Shown piece after piece: positions 1 through 10,589 of a DNA stretch of 64,000 bases (position 1 is its first letter; each line of letters opens with the position of its first letter). The position numbers and the translations under genes are program-made. The notes under the pieces are model-generated. The model saw nothing but the letters and a program-made list of their open reading frames with translations. It was not told the DNA's origin and searched no databases. The stretch covers positions 58,122,421 to 58,186,420 of the forward strand of contig CM060978.1 of the NCBI GenBank assembly GCA_030765065.1. The letters are read 5' to 3'. This DNA comes from Deroplatys truncata (taxonomy: Eukaryota > Arthropoda > Insecta > Mantodea > Mantidae).

Positions 1-535
1 GTTTTCGTCTCACACGAATACATATTATACTTCTTGAGGACACTTTTTGCGTCTGGTTAGTAACGCTGTCTGCAGGCAACTGAACTGATTTCAACCGTCT
101 AAACTTGTAAATTTCTGTGTTTAAAGTCTCTGATTGGCTAACCCTACTCCAATAGAATACCTTCATTTAAATAAAGCTTTTTCTAGTTGTTGATTGGCTA
201 TATTCATAAACTGTCACTAAAATTACATTATTGCTTACAAGAATCACAAGTAACATTTCAACTCAAAAAACTCGTTATTGCCTCAAATTTACCTCATTGT
301 TACCTAATTGTTAGCAACTTTTGACCTATTTCTCACAGCTCCTACATTATTAAATTACGTAATATATTCACATAACATTATTGCACATGAATACAATAAT
401 ATAAACATATACAATGACTGTAATATACTCTTTAATATATTGTTACACACACATTTTGCTTTAAGGCGGACTGTTATTGAATTTACATATTATATAATTA
501 GACTGAAATCATTTTAGTGTTAAAAACACTGCCTT
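1..535 (-). mobile_element. Family B LTR, cut off by window start
   Basis: Reverse-strand copy of an LTR that recurs five more times in the window (5400, 23154, 24828, 52501, 62909). On the minus strand it would begin near TGAGGCAGT; here that end has decayed to ...ACTGCCTT near 535. The part with the other LTR end and any primer site lies outside the window. It is AT-rich with no coding content. The 69-residue frame inside it (308-517) is not conserved in the sister copies. Confidence 0.7.
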
Positions 536-1179
536 AAATAACAGGGTAACCATGTGGAGAGTAGTGTAAATTATAAGATAATGAATGATAATAAATGTTT
601 CGGGAAAATAAGTTGTTATTTTTTAAATAATTATCGGCGCTTACATTAAAATCGCGCCTCGTAGTATGAAAATTCAAGGCAAGCATTTAGCAACCCGCTT
701 CTAAACATATAACTGTAATTCGGTTTCATGTATATCCATATGGAATGTGTAATGAAATTATTTCTACAAAGATTTAATTCAATATAGAAAGACACGAGGT
801 TTTCTTTTGACTGTTTTCTGTGGATATCCATTTGTGACCATATCGAGTTCCGCTTTGCTGGCACCGCTGCTAACATGACATGAAGTTCGGTGACCAAATC
901 GGTGCAATACAAGTATATCAGCCGTGTTCACATATGGCACAAAACATCAATACTGGGAAGAAGCAATAAAAACAACTCCAGTGTCGTAAATATCAGTTAC
1001 CCTTAGACATCTAACATCCACCCTCGTACGGCGTAAAAAATATATATATTTCCCGCCTTACATGCGGCCGGGATCCGGGCAGGCTAACGTTATTGTATAA
1101 TGGTGGATATATCGCACAACACGTGCACATCATAGCAATTCGATCACCAATGGTCATGAACTGAGCAGTGGCGGACTGG
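536..1179. other. Unassigned AT-rich DNA
   Basis: I see no conserved motif, repeat match within the window, or credible coding frame. The 88-residue minus-strand frame at 646-912 resembles no family I know. Confidence 0.4.
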
Positions 1180-1815
1180 CATTGGGAAACATATCTGGTA
1201 CATTTGGTATACTGCAACGACCTGGGAAATACCGGGTACGGTTGACATAACTCAGGGGAGAATAAATGAATGAAGCCTGTAGTGTCCCATAAAGGGAAAG
1301 GCCTCCTGCAAGAGTTCTTGCGCTCTTTGAACCTTCACTTCGTAAAAGGTAGGTAAATAGAAGGGATGAAAGGAGAGGCCCCGAAACCGGGGCAACGGCC
1401 CTTTTTGCTTCTATCATGACCCAAGAGAGAGAAGGATGACAGGCTCGAAGGGTGATGACGGACACAAAAGACGGGGTCCCTAACATTTCCAGATCGAACG
1501 TATCCCACAAACCCTAACACCCGGAAGTCCCCGAAAGCGAGAGACGGGTTCTAACTGAGACTTCCGCAACGACGTCAAAGACGATATCTCTGCAACCGCC
1601 CAGCCGCAACGCGCCAAACACTGTCGCCTGCTCCTACAATCCTAAAAAAAGACGAATACTGGGGAGATTCATCTTCTACCACGACCTTCCTTCCCTCATT
1701 TCCTGTATAACCCGTCATAACCACGAAAATTCCATGGAGCAGAGTGGGTGGTCGCTGGGGAACGAGCCTGGACTTTCCGATGCGAGTAGCAAACGTTACC
1801 GCATCGCTACCTTGC
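1180..1815 (-). mobile_element. Long tRNA-derived SINE-like repeat
   Basis: On the minus strand the segment starts near 1815 with a tRNA-like head (a degenerate B-box around 1760-1775). It continues with text close to the SINE at 16750, including a CCACTCTG..CCATG..ATTTTCGTGGTT block. Further in, it shares GTTGCGGCTGGGCGGT with the SINE at 26095. Overlapping minus-strand open frames of 60-118 residues are not conserved and look fortuitous. Boundaries are approximate. Confidence 0.5.
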
Positions 1816-1854
1816 TCAGTAGTCTCACTTAGACTCACACTATTAATTATTATA

Positions 1855-2145
1855 CAGGGTGTCCGGTGTATATGTTTATCATTACAAACCTTTATAACTT
1901 TAGTTGCTTCAGATGCAGATAAAAAAAATATAATATATGATTAGTCCCTTGCTATTTATGACTGCAACAATGACAACAATGATCGCATTATTAGATTAGA
2001 ATGTGCAAAGATGGCCAACTTGACACCACAACAGAAGGTTTTCTGTGTTCTTGAACTGGCTGAAACAAAATCTGTAAAACGTGTATAATGAAATTTTCGC
2101 GGTGAACTTAACCTTGGCCGTCACGACGATGTCCCCTCCTATGTA
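1855..2145 (+). pseudogene. Mariner-like transposase N-terminus (DUF4817-type), decayed
   Basis: An element-like end, CAGGGTGTCC, follows TA at 1853-1854. At 2011 a frame opens MANLTPQQKVFCVLELAE, typical of the DUF4817 helix-turn-helix that starts one group of mariner-related transposases. It hits stops after about 25 codons, then continues as a recognisable R-E-x-N-L-G-R-x-D-D-V-P-S pattern. The rest of the transposase does not follow on this strand. It appears inverted immediately downstream, so this copy is both mutated and rearranged. Confidence 0.6.
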
Positions 2146-2149
2146 AGCA

Positions 2150-2755
2150 TTATGAAATGCAACACAGAGTTTTCATTAGTGCACACCACACATCTAATTT
2201 TGGCGAGTATCTTTCGACCTCACGAGGATTTTCACTACCCCAAATACAACTATGTCTGTTAGCTTTCCCATTCACATGGAGAGTTGCTTCATCAGGGAAG
2301 CACGCTTTATCCTGGAAAGCAGCTCCTCTTCAATTTTATCCAAAACGTCTGCGTCGAACGTCTTCTGTTTGTTTTGTCTTTGAGATTCGCTGACGCTACT
2401 GAATCGCTGTAGGCCCGTAGACGTCTTTTGTGGACTGCATCATGAACCATAGAACGAAGAATGGTAAGTTCTACACTGGCACGTCGAATTGACTTCTTAC
2501 AAAGACCATATGAATCTATTTCACATTTACCGCAGAACATCCCGTTTAATGATGTGGGATTTCATTGTCATTACCAGACATATTGTTGCTTTCCTTTTAT
2601 GTTGACTGGAATGACATCACTTCTGCCTGGAAGTTTTTGCTAGCCACGAGTGTTGGGGATATGGCGTCTGTATTGCTGAGGATTCCGAGAGAAGCGGACC
2701 GCTCGTGCAAGTCGCACTTTGGATCGGTGTACATCTTCCTCACCTTTCATATTTA
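2150..2755 (-). pseudogene. Mariner-like transposase internal segment, inverted relative to its N-terminus
   Basis: Read on the minus strand from 2755 to 2150, the segment gives the second DNA-binding region (R-V-S-x-E-D-V-H-R-like, about 2730) and later a DEATLHVNGKANRHSCIWGSE-type block (about 2290-2220). It ends in a PKLDVWCALMK-type motif near 2170. These are landmarks of DUF4817-type mariner transposases. Frames shift several times, and no C-terminal third is present. Orientation is opposite to the N-terminal piece at 2011. Confidence 0.6.
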
Positions 2756-3673
2756 ATAATTTGGCAACCCCAAACGGTTGGTAAATAAAACTAGGAGTGT
2801 GTAAGTAGATTTGTGCTATGGATTTTGTATAGTGAAAACTAACGCCTTCCTCTTAACCTCCAAACCAAGTTTTGGTCCTCCGCAGCCAAGTCAGTATGCG
2901 CCCCTCGGTATATGTGCTTGGCATTAGAAATTAATTTAATATTTATGTGAACTTTTAGGTCTCTACCCAGCATGTAACAATATGCTTTCCATGTGTAGAC
3001 AAACTATCAGTTTCTCGTAACGGTCTGTCCCATTGCATAATTTTACGACAACAGTCAAATCCCCGGACAACGTCAAGTATTTCTGCTAGTTTTCTATACG
3101 TAAAACTCAGTTTTGAAACAACCTAATATACGTACAAATTGTACTCTGTTGGCTTTCTCCCCTCATCTTGAAAGATCTAACAACTCTCTGGATGCCAAGA
3201 GAGATTGACATCTAAGTTCAGGAGCAATGTCATACGGCTAACAACAAAAGGGACACACAGCATTGGACAACACAGAACCAATGAGGTGACGGCAGCTCTA
3301 GCGGTGGAAAACCGAAACTGGCAAAGGTGACGGCTCTCAGAGAAGCGATGGCTTAAGCTGGTCATTGTGGAAAAGGGGCGAGAGGTTGACGGCACACAAT
3401 ATTGGGAAAACGATCCGGTTCAACAGCTCAAATTGTTTTTTGGTCTTGTCTAAATTCTACATACGCACATCATGAACCGGCGAGTACAAATTATAAATTA
3501 AATTTCTTCGAAGATCCAACTCAATATATGAGAGACAGAAAAACCGCTAAGAGGGATTCACTCGGGACGTGAAGGAAATCTATAGTGTTATATTATCAGA
3601 ATTTCAATGTTGTAATGTTCAGGCCGAAATCGTAACTAAGAGAGAGACAGGCAAGTTTTAATAATTATTATAC
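2756..3673. other. Unassigned DNA
   Basis: No motif, internal repeat or plausible gene. The 72-residue minus frame at 3177-3395 is unrecognised and unsupported. Confidence 0.4.
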
Positions 3674-4222
3674 TGTAACACCCCTACTGGGGGTGGTTGC
3701 CCCGCAGTAGTTGGTTACACTAGGGGGGTGATAGCTCAGAGGAAGGGGATGCGTCGGTACTGGGGTGGTAGGTAGGCCAGGGTGGCGTTCCAGGATGGGG
3801 GGATTTAAATAATGCACAGAGGATGCATTGACCCGATAAATCGTATTATTACTTTAGTGTGAGTACATTAGGGCCCATAGGTGGGCCACTCAGATTGGGG
3901 TGAAATGCGGCAAGCAAGCAGAACTTAGAGGAGATACATCCCTACCTGTTCACCTGGTGTTGTGCTGGCGACTCGTGTATGGTGAGCGGACCTGAGGTCG
4001 TCGATGATACAACTCACCCTCCAATTCGCCGATTCCACAATGATTCAGACAATGATCCGACAATTGATCCCCTTCGAGCCAGACCCCCGTAGTATAAATA
4101 CATACAGAAGAATTGACTCCGCGTTCCTTAGCGCAGTCGTGTTGAGGTAACCTCGTTTCGACACTTTATGCTTGGTTACCTCATATGATGTAATCCTCGG
4201 CGCTCAACTTGGTCCGCTACAA
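3674..4222 (+). mobile_element. Probable solo LTR (family C) with 5 bp target duplication
   Basis: The segment begins TGTAACACCCC and ends GGTCCGCTACAA. It is bracketed by TATAC at 3669-3673 and 4223-4227, as expected for an LTR retrotransposon insertion. A TATAAATA box at about 4092-4100 would sit in the U3 part, which sets the plus orientation. No primer site or internal region follows, so it reads as a solo LTR. The exact 3' end is uncertain by one base, because a canonical CA end would leave a mismatched 6 bp duplication. Confidence 0.55.
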
Positions 4223-4814
4223 TATACCGGGCGAGTCTTCTCAGATTGCGGATCGAGAAGGTATGCAGTCCCGGCGTTGTACTGTCTCACGTCATATCAA
4301 TTTCGGTCGGGATGACCCTTTGCACCGCTGTGCATGCAATGACTTCCACTCGTAGCGCAACAGTGTTTACGTTGGCCTTCAGTTGTGAAGGTCCCAGGTT
4401 TAAATACTACCACGTGAAGGTATTTTTTATGTTTTGTAAATTTAACGAGAACTGATAGTTTGGGATGGAAGTGCCGTTTCATTTAATTAGTTTAATTATG
4501 TAAAACACAATTGTTATTTGTTAGAATATGCAGATCCACTTTCTAGCGCATTCGGAAATAAATCGTGATTTGCTAGAACGACAGAAATGAATAAAAACCT
4601 CATTTATTCGCAGGCGAGATTTGAACTTACGACCTTCACCACGACTTTCCAGTATGTTAACCATTGCCCTACTAGTGCAGTTAACAACAAGCACCACCGC
4701 AGCCCTAATCAGCGGACTGGTGAATGCGGTGTCAGCAGCTGCATTTCGCATCATCTGTAAAATGTAGGCTTGCCAAGTTACCAATCCGCAGAATGAGAAG
4801 ACTCACGCGGTATA
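4223..4814. mobile_element. About 590 bp element with inverted ends and a tRNA-like core
   Basis: The ends form an imperfect 31 bp inverted repeat: 4223-4253 begins TATACCGGGCGAGTCTTCTC, and 4784-4814 on the other strand begins TATACCGCGTGAGTCTTCTC, with about five mismatches. Inside, on the minus strand, lies a tRNA-like stretch around 4615-4705 with an A-box-like start (TAGTAGGGCAATGG) and a B-box-like AAGTTCAAATCTC. It may be a SINE-MITE composite or a family with terminal inverted repeats. The family C LTR sits exactly at its left tip. Confidence 0.45.
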
Positions 4815-4818
4815 TATA

Positions 4819-5307
4819 CAGGGTTATTCAAAAAGAGGGAGGAGATTTTAAATATTAATTTTTTATGAACGACAATAGATAGCAACACATAAGACACATC
4901 ATTGAATAGAGGAAAGCTCAAAGTTTTAAGCCCCCGCCTATTAGTTCCATTCAGTGCCTACAGCGGCGCTGGGCCTGTTTACAAGAAAATGGTAACGTTT
5001 TGTGTGTTGCATTATGCAAAGAGTGAATCCATTGTTTCATTGCAGCGTGCATTTCGTTGTAAGTTCAACAAAGAGCCGCCTCATCATAAAAAATTTACAA
5101 ATGATACATGAAATTCGTAGAAGATGGTTGCGTATGGAAACAGAAAAGCACTGGTCGTCCTCACGTAACAAATAGTGCTCATTTTGAGCACATAAGACAA
5201 AATGTTGAACGTTTCTCTCTTCAGTGATGCATCGCATGTGTCGCAATATATTGTCGTTCATTATAAATGAATATCTAAAGTCTGTTCCTTCTTTCTGAAT
5301 AACCCTC
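4819..5307 (+). mobile_element. Internally deleted mariner-like element with TA duplication
   Basis: The ends CAGGGTTATTCAAAAAGAGG and, reversed, GAGGGTTATTCAGAAAGAAG are inverted repeats flanked by TA at 4817-4818 and 5308-5309. The interior keeps one DUF4817-type helix-turn-helix frame (about 4988-5090: YAKSESIVSLQRAFRCKFNK), which contacts DNA in related transposases. At 489 bp the element cannot encode a catalytic domain, so it is a non-autonomous derivative, presumably moved in trans by a full-length relative. Confidence 0.75.
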
Positions 5308-5319
5308 TATATTGAAGTA

Positions 5320-6246
5320 TTTTATTAGCTCCACGTATGGATGACAACTTCAAGAAGACGTTCGTTACGTTATTTTTACCACGCTTTTGGCGTCAATTTT
5401 AAGTAGTTTATATGGAAGGAGTTGTATTATATTTCAACTGTTGGGGAGCCGAACTTGTAGTAGTTGCAACCGCACGTATAGTAAACGGTTCCGGTAGCCT
5501 TCGCCCCAAATGTACTTTCAGGTGGCCTTTGCCTTAAGTTTAAAAGTATTAACTTTTTAATTTGACTGTCTCTTTAAATATTATATATTTATGTTTGCCT
5601 CGGCTGCGTCAGTATTATTGTTCGAGACACGTTTCTCTTTGCAGGGTTATAGTGCAACAAGAATGTAGGCTTACACAGATTGTAATTTTACTTCACTCCT
5701 TTTATTAATGCTTGACACGATTTAAATAACACTTCACTGATATAGAGAGCTGTGAGATTCTTTTTATTAATTAATTACACTTTTTAACACGTAAACTTAT
5801 TTTTCGTCTCACACGAATACGTATTAAATTTCTCGAGGACGTGTCTTGCGTCCGGTTAGGAATACTGTTTGCAGGTAACTGAACTGATTTCAACCGCCTA
5901 AACTTGGTTGTTGATTTTAAACTGTCTCAAAATTTACATTATTGTTGCTCCAATAATGACTAGTAGCATTTAAACTTTCAAATTCATTATTGCCTCAATT
6001 TTACCTCATTGTTACCTCATTGTTAGCAACTTTTAACCTATTATTCTCACAGCTCCTACATTATTAAATTACGTAATATATACATATATTATTACACATG
6101 GATATAATAATACAAACATACACAATGTCTGTTACAAACATTTTTATATATTGTTACATACACATATTGCTTTAAGGTGGGCTGTTATTGAATTTATGTA
6201 TTATATAATTAGACTGAAATCACTTAAGGTTTAAAAATACTGCCTC
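5320..6246 (-). mobile_element. Family B LTR with primer-site-like flank
   Basis: Minus-strand LTR from 6246 (degraded TAGAGGCAG start) to about 5400. Next to it, at 5379-5398, is a decayed primer-binding-like motif (TTGACGCC...GCGTGG on the minus strand). A second partial motif copy (TTCCATACGTGG-like, minus strand) sits at about 5331-5350, beside the TA flank of the mariner derivative. No internal coding region remains. Confidence 0.65.
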
Positions 6247-7327
6247 TATATATATATACTCACTATTATATTATTATTTAACTGAAGGTCTATCTGAACA
6301 TAAGATATGTGAAGAGACATTCCAGAATTATGAAATCAAAACATATGTAATAATTATTAAATTTAAAAGAAAGTGAGGACGGAAATGGCACACGGTAATT
6401 TAGCAGACAGAGTGTGTTGTAATCCGGTGAATGTCTACGTAAGAAACAGACTTTAGTAGAGCAAGAATAAAATAACACTTGAAAGAAAAAAGTGTGCTCA
6501 TAATCAAGCCAAGAATTAAATAACTCAAATATGTATTATATCTTATAAAAGTAAATAAAATGCGTGCATTCACGGAAAGTATGTGTATACGACCTATTTG
6601 TAACTTGTATATGTATTTCACCTTTAGGATCCTATCCACGACTTTCAGCTGTGCTCCAGTGAGATGCCATGACTTTCATTTAGTGACCTAGATTTGTATT
6701 TATATATACATTCAACTACGTAATCAATAATAGTCGAAAACTAAATAATAATTTGTGATGGTATTGCACACCTTGGTAACGACTACGTTCTTTATAATTA
6801 CAATTCATTACAAAATCTCTGTACGTGTATTTTAGGTTCCGCTACACAAATCAGCCAGTCCGCCACTGACTTGGCTACCACTCCTCACAATAAGAGTAAT
6901 GATCGGATCCCAGGTGGCAGCCGTGTAGGAATAATTCCAGCGTAAGCAGACGCGTATCACATACACAGCTCTAATGGAGTGCTTTACTCTATAATAGCAC
7001 TCGCGTTATTGTACGGATCGGGTTTGAATCCCTGTGGAACACACTTCTATGCATTAAGTTTAAAATCAACTTTGAAATTAATGCTTCTGAACTCTTGAAG
7101 TTTGTGTTTCAGACAAATATCCTTCTCTACCGCTGACCTATGGTAGAGAAAATGTTGCATTGCACCAAAAGGTTGTGAGTGTGTGTTTCTAAATAGCATA
7201 GCTCCAAAACGAAAAGTCAGATAAATACCAAAATTCATACTCGTTTTCCACAATGTTTGTGTCTTTCAGGTGAAATTTAAAAAAAAAATCCCCAATTCAA
7301 ACAACTCTTTATATGAAAAATGCCTGC
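6247..7327. other. Unassigned AT-rich DNA with a tRNA-like patch
   Basis: Mostly featureless. At 6975-7045 (plus strand) a GGGTTTGAATCCC B-box-like sequence ends a roughly 70 bp tRNA-like stretch. No clear A-box or cloverleaf can be drawn, so this is probably a SINE head remnant and not a tRNA gene. Confidence 0.35.
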
Positions 7328-7534
7328 GTTATTTTTACTTTCCCTGCTGCTTATGTATATAAATCGAAAAAGTAAAATATTCCACCCAAAACTTTCTACA
7401 TCCAGATTTCCGGAAACACACGTTTTGAGGCTTCCCGAAACCAACAAAACATTTTTAGAAAAAGTTCGCTGTGTGCATGCGTTTGTAACTGGGGGAGAGA
7501 GAGGCAGAGTACAGCATAACTCAAAAAATCTAAT
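7328..7534 (+). repeat. Family A repeat, 5' fragment
   Basis: Degenerate match to the start of family A (TTTTTACTTTCCCTGC, then ATTCCACCC, then GGAAACACACGTTTTGAGG), extending to the AACAGCATAACTCAAAAA-like block (AGCATAACTCAAAAAATC here). It joins directly to the opposite-orientation 3' end of the next copy. Confidence 0.6.
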
Positions 7535-8352
7535 GACTCACATGACTTTCTCTACTCTTGTACAAACTATTTTTACAAACGCTTATTCTCCATATGCTTC
7601 ATGTTAATCGAGATATCGAGATGTTAATCTTATTGTTAATTGTCTTGTAGATGCAAGGGGAATTGGTAAGCTTTAAGCGACAGTCAAATATTTTAAGAGC
7701 TGGTTGCTATGTGGAGTATTCCATTCTCTTTGCATTAACAGGATAAAAAAAATGAATAACGAATTTGTGAAAAAGTATAAGTATTGGAAAATTTAAGGGA
7801 ATAACAAGCAATATCTCGAAAATGGTTCACTCAACAAAAAAAATGTATATGATATAAATTGTGTATTTTAACGCGATCTACATTTTTTGTGCAGTAAAAT
7901 TTTGTCTATCTCTTATGGTTCACCAGTTATGCAAAAGTCGTTCACAATGAAGAATGCTTTTGGAGACATTCCCAGAAAATTCGAGATTTACATTTCATTT
8001 GTCATGAAAATATCTTAAACATATGATATTTTAATCAAAATCGTTAGAGCCGTTTTTGAGAAAATTGAAATTTTCAAAAAATGTTCCATTTAAAGGGTTA
8101 TCTGGGGTGTGGGGATTTTGTTGAAAACCTTCGTGTCGCATCTCTGGAAGATACTGAACCTAAATACCAAGTTTGATGTTTATCCACTGTTCGTTTCTGA
8201 GTTATGCTGTTCACAGACAGACACACACACGGACATGTTTCCAAAAATGCTTTTTTTGGATTCAGGGGATCTCAAAACATATATTTTCGGTGAAATCTCG
8301 GTATGGAATACAATACTTCCCCTACTTGCTATACTTAGTAGAGAAAGTAAAA
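7535..8352 (-). repeat. Family A repeat, near full length
   Basis: Runs from CACATGACTTTCTCTACTC (distal end) to CTTAGTAGAGAAAGTAAAA (proximal end), so the two ends are short inverted repeats. Interior landmarks shared with the other copies are TTACCAGTTATGCAAAA-like, CATATGATATTTTAATCAAAATCGTTAGAG and the internal CA/TG-rich tract with GGACATGTTTCC. The plus-strand frames at 8109-8402 and 8173-8385 are fortuitous translations of this repeat. Confidence 0.75.
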
Positions 8353-8364
8353 CTAAGTGTGTTA

Positions 8365-8800
8365 TATACCAACCGAGCGAGATAGCTCCACGTAATGTGT
8401 GAGCTCGCATTCGGAGTTCCCTGGTTCAATTCCGTCGACCGTTCACTCTGCCCTAGGGTTATAATGGTTTTTCCTGGTTGGAAGGCGAATGCTGTGATTG
8501 TTTCTCATCTACCACGATTTACTTTTATAACATTTCCCTTTCATTCTGTTTCCTTCTCATCTTTCAGGTGTTCTTCTAGGTTTTATGGCGTATAGCGGCG
8601 CCGATGATTGCTCAAAGGACAAAGAACTCCCCGTACACAGTAGAGCGCTGCTTGATTCACGAGTCGTTCACGCCCTCTTTAAGCACCTGCGTCAGTAGGA
8701 CAAGTCTTGGAGTCTTGAACTTTTAGGGACTTTTTTGCGTCTCTACGGCCTGTATTCTCCTGTGGTTCCCTCACTTCATCCCTTCCTCCTGGGATGGTGG
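8365..8800 (+). mobile_element. tRNA-derived SINE (ACCGAGCGAGATAGCTC head)
   Basis: The head ACCGAGCGAGATAGCTC at 8370 gives an A-box-like segment, and GGTTCAATTCC near 8433 is the B-box. Together they form an internal RNA polymerase III promoter. The body has CCTGGTTGGAAGGCGAATGCT followed by a tail block (GATGATTGCTCAAAGGA, AGAGCGCTGCTTGATTC). The same body is found on the minus strand at 56905-57290, which supports one SINE family. The 66-residue frame at 8395 is incidental. Confidence 0.7.
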
Positions 8801-9143
8801 CAGCAATAGATTTAATTATTTCGCAGTATGCCAGTTTCCCCCTCCGCTGTGTAACCTATACCTATATACCAAACTTGGTAAGCTTGAAAGTTTAAAATTG
8901 TTGTACTTGTCCGCCCTTCTTTTCTTCCTATCGGTAGAGTTTGTTACCAACCAATTAACATGTTTCCGCATGTTGTAACTAAGCATGTCTTTCTTAATTC
9001 TTTTACTCTATTTATTTTACGCCACTTTACTACGCGGTTATATCGCCACGGAGCTGTTAGGAGATACCTCGTGGCTCGGTGTGTGGCGGATAGTTAGCAT
9101 TCTAGGTCTCATCCCTGTACCATACCATTTTTCTTCGTCTCGT
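8801..9143. other. Unassigned DNA before the minisatellite
   Basis: No motif identified. The 149-residue frame that starts at 8985 runs into the minisatellite and is not supported as a gene. Confidence 0.4.
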
Positions 9144-9637
9144 GTTCACAGAGGCTTAGTGCTAGGAAACTATATCTCTGTATCTGTGACTGGCAAATGC
9201 AACTTCAACACGTCCACACAGAACTTAGTGCTAGCAATTGTACCCCTCCTTCTATTATGGGCGGATGACTGCTTCGACACTGTCCATAGAGGTCCTAGTG
9301 TTGGCAACTGTACCCTACTCTGTGATGGGTGGATGGCAGCTTCGACACGTGTCCACAGAGCCCTTAGTGCTAGGCAACTGTATCTCTGCTTCTGCGACGA
9401 GCAGATAACAGCTTCGACACGGATCCATAAATAGCTTAGTGCTAGGGAATTGTATCTCTGCTTCTGTGACGGACAGATCGCTGCTTCGATACGTGTGAAT
9501 AGAGACATTAGTGCTAGGCAACTGTATTTCTTCTCTGACGGGACGATGACCGCTTCGACGGGTGTCCACAGAGACCTTAGTGCTAGGCAACTGTATTTCT
9601 CCTGTGACGGGAATATGACAGCTTCGGTACGTGTCTA
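9144..9637. repeat. Minisatellite, about seven units of 68-71 bp
   Basis: Each unit contains CTTAGTGCTAGGCAACTGTA, then a TCTG(T/C)GACGG-like stretch, then GACAGCTTCGACACGTG. Units begin near 9147, 9215, 9284, 9353, 9425, 9497 and 9566 and are diverged by several substitutions each. Long open frames on both strands here (up to 149 and 130 residues) come from the lack of stops in the unit. Confidence 0.85.
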
Positions 9638-10164
9638 CTTGCCCCTTCCATCCCCAGGGGCCTGCAACTACAGGTACGGGTTTGGCGCATCCGGGGTCCC
9701 GAGCCACCCTGACTTCCTTGAAGTGGGCTCCTCGTTGTGATGAGGGAGTCAGTCAAAACGCCCACCCGCGATTAGGCCATGCGTAGGGACACGTGTCAGC
9801 GGATAGGAATATCCTGGTTGTTTGCGAGATGCGTGACTGAGCCTGGTTTTTATGCTCTCCAGTTCTCAGGGAGGACGCTATACACCGATTTGGTTTCTGT
9901 TTGCCTAAACGGGAAGCGAGGGGCTTCGTCCTCACTAGCCAGTCCGCTCGGATTAGGTTGTCAAGTGAACTCTAGGGTGAGTGGGACGGCGTGCCCACTA
10001 TATCCCTGTATGACGAAATTCATTTCCATTTTTATGCTACCACCAAATCCTTGAAAGAACCTTTGAAAGTGATTGGAAAGGAGGTAGTCGAGTCTTGAAG
10101 TGCTCGCTACTTAGTTATACACAGAACAAAGGAAAGAAAGAAGTTTTCTTCGACGAGCCCATTT
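9638..10164. other. GC-richer unclassified segment
   Basis: It contains CCCCAGGGGCCTGCAACTAC and the phrase GGGTCCCGAGCCACCCTGAC, a texture typical of a repeat's untranslated part (LINE or SINE body). I cannot name a family. The 91-residue frame at 9779-10054 is unrecognised. Confidence 0.3.
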
Positions 10165-10420
10165 ATAGTACAAAAGGGTCTCGATAGAATTGCCGTGCTG
10201 CCCTCTAGTTCCTAAGGTCGCGGTTTCAAATCCAGAGGAGGGCGATGGATTTTTTCGGGCGTAAAAATCCTTAGCATGACTTCCTTCGGAAGGAAATTAA
10301 AGCCGGGGGTTCCGTGTCGTAGATTTACGGTATGTAAATAACCTCAAGCCTGATAAAGAGGCCTCTGAGCAAAATTTCCATAGCAGTTAAAGAGCGTCTA
10401 TAAATAACTCAATTTAATTT
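10165..10420 (+). mobile_element. tRNA-derived SINE, second family
   Basis: A B-box-like GGTTTCAAATCC at about 10222 follows a CGTGCTGCCCTCTAGTTCC head. The body runs GGATTTTTTCGGGCGTAAAA, CTTCCTTCGGAAGGA and GTGTCGTAGATTTACGG. The body is distinct from the ACCGAGCGAGATAGC family. No protein. Confidence 0.6.
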
Positions 10421-10589
10421 GATAGCATTGCTGTCCTGTTAAGTCTTGCATTAGAGCTCACAATGCTACGCTCCTGGTTGAAACACAATCAGCATCCCAA
10501 GCAGCGAAAATAGTCAAAGCAAACTTGTTAGCCAGCTATCCTATTAATGTTGAGATGCACAGGACCATAAACTCCTCGCACGGTGTTGT
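10421..10589. other. Unassigned segment between SINE and LINE remnant
   Basis: May belong to the LINE remnant downstream, but no motif can be read in any frame. Confidence 0.3.

Noticed and set aside
9144-9637. CRISPR-like array
   Set aside because: The units are contiguous diverged minisatellite repeats of 68-71 bp without unique spacers, in a eukaryotic context.
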